Origin: Candidatus Acidiferrales bacterium
Lineage (GTDB): Bacteria; Acidobacteriota; Terriglobia; Acidiferrales; UBA7541
NCBI GenBank assembly: GCA_030037525.1
Contig: JASHRC010000069.1
Location: 1-43,581, forward strand
DNA length: 43,581 nt
Reading direction: 5' to 3'
Shown: positions 41,258-43,581 of the stretch, in pieces
Layout of the letters: the number at the start of each line of letters is the position of its first letter
How positions within the stretch are numbered: the stretch's first letter is position 1
The notes under the pieces: generated by a model
Databases searched by the model: none
The model's input: only the letters and a program-made list of their open reading frames with translations
Told to the model about the DNA's origin: nothing
Translations under genes and position numbers: made by a program

Positions 41258-42718
41258 ATGGTGTGTCGGGGGTGGATCCTGATGATTCCGCTACTGTTGC
41301 TGGCCGCGCCCTGGCTGCGCGCCCAAAGCGGCCCGCCGCTCGGTCCTCCCCCGGCTGCTTCCACTCCGGCCCCCCAGCGAGCAGACCTGTCGCCGATTTC
41401 CAGCGACGCCCTTGAATGGCTACAAAACCTGATCCGTATAAACACCACTAACCCTCCCGGCAACGAAATCGTTGCTGCGAAATACATCGCTGGAATCCTG
41501 GAACGCGAGGGAATCCATACGGAAATCTACGAAAGCACGCCCGGACGCGGATTTCTGGTGGCACGCCTTCAGGCCAAGGCTATGCCGGATCCCGCGCGGG
41601 CACTGCTCCTCGTGGCGCACCTGGACGTCGTGGGCGTCGATAAAACGAAATGGAAGGTGGACCCCTTCGGCGGAGTCATGCAAGACGGTTATATCCACGG
41701 CCGCGGCGCCGTGGACGACAAAGGCATGCTGGCGGCGAATCTGGCTGTTTTCATAGCGCTCAAACGGTCGGGCGCAGCTCTGAACCGCGACGTCATTTTT
41801 CTTGCCGAAGGCGATGAAGAAAACGGCGGCGAGCAGGGCATACAATTTGCGGTCGAAAAGCACTGGGACAAAATCGCGGCCGGCTTCGCAATCAACGAAA
41901 ATGGCCGGGTAGTCGTGAAGGACGGCAAGGTCCTCTACGTCGGCGTGCAAACCACCGAAAAAGTGGCGGCGAATCTAGACATCATAGCAACGGGCACTGC
42001 CGGACACGCGTCGGTTCCCCGCAAGGACAATGCCGTCTCGCACCTGGCCACCGCCATCGCGAAAATCTCTACCTATGAAGCACCCGTCGAATTCAACTCG
42101 GTGACACGCGCTTACTTCGAAGGCCTGGCCCCGATCGAGGACGAGGAAACCGCGAAATGGATTCGGGCTCTCGATACTGCCGATCGCGGAGACCATGCCG
42201 CGCGCTGGATCTCGGATGCGAATCCGACTTGGAGCGCCATGCTGCGCGATACCGTTGTGCCGACCATGCTCGAAGCCGGCATCCGCCAGAACGTGGTTCC
42301 ATCAGAAGCCCGCGGGGTTGTCAACGTGCGACTGCTTCCCGGGAATCCGCTCGATCCACTCGTCGCCAAGCTCAAGCAACTCGTCAATGACCCTCAGGTT
42401 CGGTTTGAAGTAGAGCCGACCGCCGGCGAGTCCGCTCCGTCTTCGTCGTTAACGTCCGATTTGTACAATGCGATCACGCGTGTGGCGCAGCAGGAATTTC
42501 CGGGCGCGCCGGTTCTGCCCTATATGTCCACCGGATTCAGCGATTCGTGGGAATTGCGGATGCGAGACGTCCAGGCCTACGGTCTCGTGCCTTTCCCCAT
42601 GACGGAGGACGATTTTTCGCGCATCCATGGCGATAACGAACGCATCCCCGTCGATTCGTTCCGCAAGGGCGTCGATTTCCTCTATTCGATCGTGAGTAAC
42701 TTCGCAGTTTCGAACTAG
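41258..42718 (+). CDS. Secreted M20-family metallopeptidase
   Basis: ATG 41258 is chosen because AAGGGGG lies about ten bases upstream and a signal peptide follows (ILMIPLLLLAAPWLRAQ); ATG 41207 is an alternative. The 486-residue protein has the M20 zinc sites: LLLVAHLDVVGVD (HxD), GRGAVDDKGMLAAN (bridging Asp) and LAEGDEENGGEQG (catalytic Glu and ligand Glu), a lid domain with GTAGHASVPRKDNAV, and late FRKGVDF near IHGDNERIPV (last His ligand). Such enzymes cut dipeptides or N-acyl amino acids. The divergent start with the VWFA-type gene leaves about 165 bases for both promoters. Confidence 0.9.
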   Translation: MVCRGWILMIPLLLLAAPWLRAQSGPPLGPPPAASTPAPQRADLSPISSDALEWLQNLIRINTTNPPGNEIVAAKYIAGILEREGIHTEIYESTPGRGFLVARLQAKAMPDPARALLLVAHLDVVGVDKTKWKVDPFGGVMQDGYIHGRGAVDDKGMLAANLAVFIALKRSGAALNRDVIFLAEGDEENGGEQGIQFAVEKHWDKIAAGFAINENGRVVVKDGKVLYVGVQTTEKVAANLDIIATGTAGHASVPRKDNAVSHLATAIAKISTYEAPVEFNSVTRAYFEGLAPIEDEETAKWIRALDTADRGDHAARWISDANPTWSAMLRDTVVPTMLEAGIRQNVVPSEARGVVNVRLLPGNPLDPLVAKLKQLVNDPQVRFEVEPTAGESAPSSSLTSDLYNAITRVAQQEFPGAPVLPYMSTGFSDSWELRMRDVQAYGLVPFPMTEDDFSRIHGDNERIPVDSFRKGVDFLYSIVSNFAVSN

Positions 42719-42756
42719 CCGATACGCCCTGGCCGAGAGGTTTACCCTATCGCGGT

Positions 42757-43533
42757 CTAATTGACCCAGGTATCCGGGCGCGAGGGAGGTTTGTCCCGAT
42801 GCTCGCGGACGTACACTTCGAACTTCTTCCGCAGCCTGCGCCGCTTCCAGTCCGAGAAGAAGTTCCGTGAGGTGTAAAGGAATGATCCTCGCCGCAGGTA
42901 GAGGTAGCCGACTAGCATCCCGCCCAGGTGGCAGACGTGGCTCACCCCGTCGCCTGGAGCCGTCAGCGTGAAGTAAAACTCGATGACTCCCATGATGATC
43001 ACGTACACGCGCATCGGCAGCGATACGGGAAAGGGAATGAGCCAGACCTGCTGGTGGGGGAACAGAACTGCCATGGCCAGCAGGACGCCGAAAATTGCTC
43101 CTGACGCCCCGATTGTTGGAGGGGTGATGAGGCTGCCGACCCCAAACGACGCCAACGCCGCTTTCACCCCAACCGTGATGACGCCGGCACCAATGCCGCA
43201 CAGAAAGAAGTAGAAGTAAAACTTGCGCGAGCCCCAATTCAGTTCCAGGTCTCTGCCGAACATCCAGAGAACGAGCAGGTTGATGAGCAGATGCCAGATC
43301 CCGGCGTGAAGAAAAATGTACGTGCCGAGCTGCCAGATGTAGCCATGAACAACGGCATATGGCACAAGTCCTAGGTAGGTTTGAAAGCGAGCTTCCTCAA
43401 ACGGATTGAAAACGCCGAGAAGTGTCTGCACCACGAAAACAGCCGTGCAAGCAATGAGCAGCGTCTTGATCGCGGGGGGAACGAGGCCGCGCCACTGGAA
43501 CCGGTAGCCGTAGCCGCGGGGAAAAGAGCCCAC
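42757..43533 (-). CDS. Rhomboid-family intramembrane serine protease
   Basis: The 258-residue protein starts at GTG 43533; no clear ribosome site is seen. About six membrane spans are visible. The catalytic serine lies in TIGASGAIFGVLLA (GxSG), the histidine in HVCHLGGMLVGY, and IFLHAGIWHLLINLLVLWMFG supplies the HxxxN motif of span 2. Rhomboids cut transmembrane helices of substrate proteins within the membrane. The soluble C-terminal tail is basic (KRRRLRKKFEVYVREHRDK). It converges with the M20 gene with 38 bases between stops. Confidence 0.92.
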   Translation of the reverse strand: MGSFPRGYGYRFQWRGLVPPAIKTLLIACTAVFVVQTLLGVFNPFEEARFQTYLGLVPYAVVHGYIWQLGTYIFLHAGIWHLLINLLVLWMFGRDLELNWGSRKFYFYFFLCGIGAGVITVGVKAALASFGVGSLITPPTIGASGAIFGVLLAMAVLFPHQQVWLIPFPVSLPMRVYVIIMGVIEFYFTLTAPGDGVSHVCHLGGMLVGYLYLRRGSFLYTSRNFFSDWKRRRLRKKFEVYVREHRDKPPSRPDTWVN

Positions 43534-43581
43534 GATGGCCAGTCTAAAGGCTTAGTCGAACAGAGTCAAAGTGCTGTTGGG

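Noticed and set aside
1..43581. tRNA, rRNA or other structural RNA genes
   Set aside because: No T-loop, acceptor or rRNA-like sequence was found in the gaps when read by eye; a covariance-model scan was not possible.

Overview
The window is about 43.6 kb of GC-rich (roughly 60%) bacterial chromosome. It most likely comes from an Acidobacteriota member. The best marker is the secreted protein at 39994-41091, which has the layout of the acidobacterial VWFA-related family. Supporting signs are three PilZ-domain genes, proline-rich TonB-family proteins, DUF4097 beta-repeat proteins and an EF-G2-like factor. The class cannot be fixed from the sequence alone. I saw no rRNA, tRNA, CRISPR array, prophage or intact insertion sequence. 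This is ordinary chromosome with a few decayed genes and two possible IS200/IS605-type relics.

Layout. 1-2204 (minus): a truncated Cys/Met-type PLP enzyme and a PurD-like ATP-grasp protein. 2467-4146: a PilZ-membrane-TonB-like fusion. 4168-8082 (minus): a four-gene ECF operon made of a sigma factor, an anti-sigma factor with HEAT-like repeats, and two exported DUF4097 proteins, one with ten exact 18-residue repeats. 8415-8997: a tiny membrane protein and a broken metallo-beta-lactamase-fold gene. 9097-14589 (plus): a MetX-like hydrolase, recG, rsmD and a TonB-family protein. 14578-24192: mostly minus-strand metabolic genes (class V aminotransferase, HAD phosphatase, aldo/keto reductase, MFS exporter, UvrC-like protein with an Fe-S motif, acyl-CoA dehydrogenase), interrupted by a divergent pair of PilZ genes. 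24390-26777 (plus): a frameshifted AhpD-like gene, greA, a CDP-alcohol phosphatidyltransferase and a DinB protein whose stop codon falls in an IS-like end. 27228-29229 (minus): ligB, ligA and a VOC protein, suggesting protocatechuate-type ring cleavage. 29349-33496: a secreted TPR protein and an EF-G-like GTPase with altered G-motifs. 33526-35325: a small lipoprotein, a second relic and a second Cys/Met PLP lyase. 35732-39997 (plus): an envelope cluster with a lytic transglycosylase carrying three LysM repeats behind a hairpin-rich leader, a strongly promoted acidic/basic mini-protein, a TPR protein and a YvcK homologue. 39994-43533: the VWFA-type protein, an M20 peptidase and a rhomboid protease.

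Themes. Much of the content concerns the cell envelope: ECF signalling, DUF4097, TonB-like proteins, lytic transglycosylase, YvcK, rhomboid. Much of the rest is catabolism. The strongest leads for new biology are the sigma/HEAT-anti-sigma/DUF4097 operon, the UvrC-like protein that keeps the four-cysteine motif but has lost the GIY-YIG residues, the PilZ-TonB fusion, and the leader at 35593-35731 with two mutually exclusive hairpins just before a start codon. None looks like a complete defence or mobile system. All functions are inferred from reading the sequence; no database search was run.
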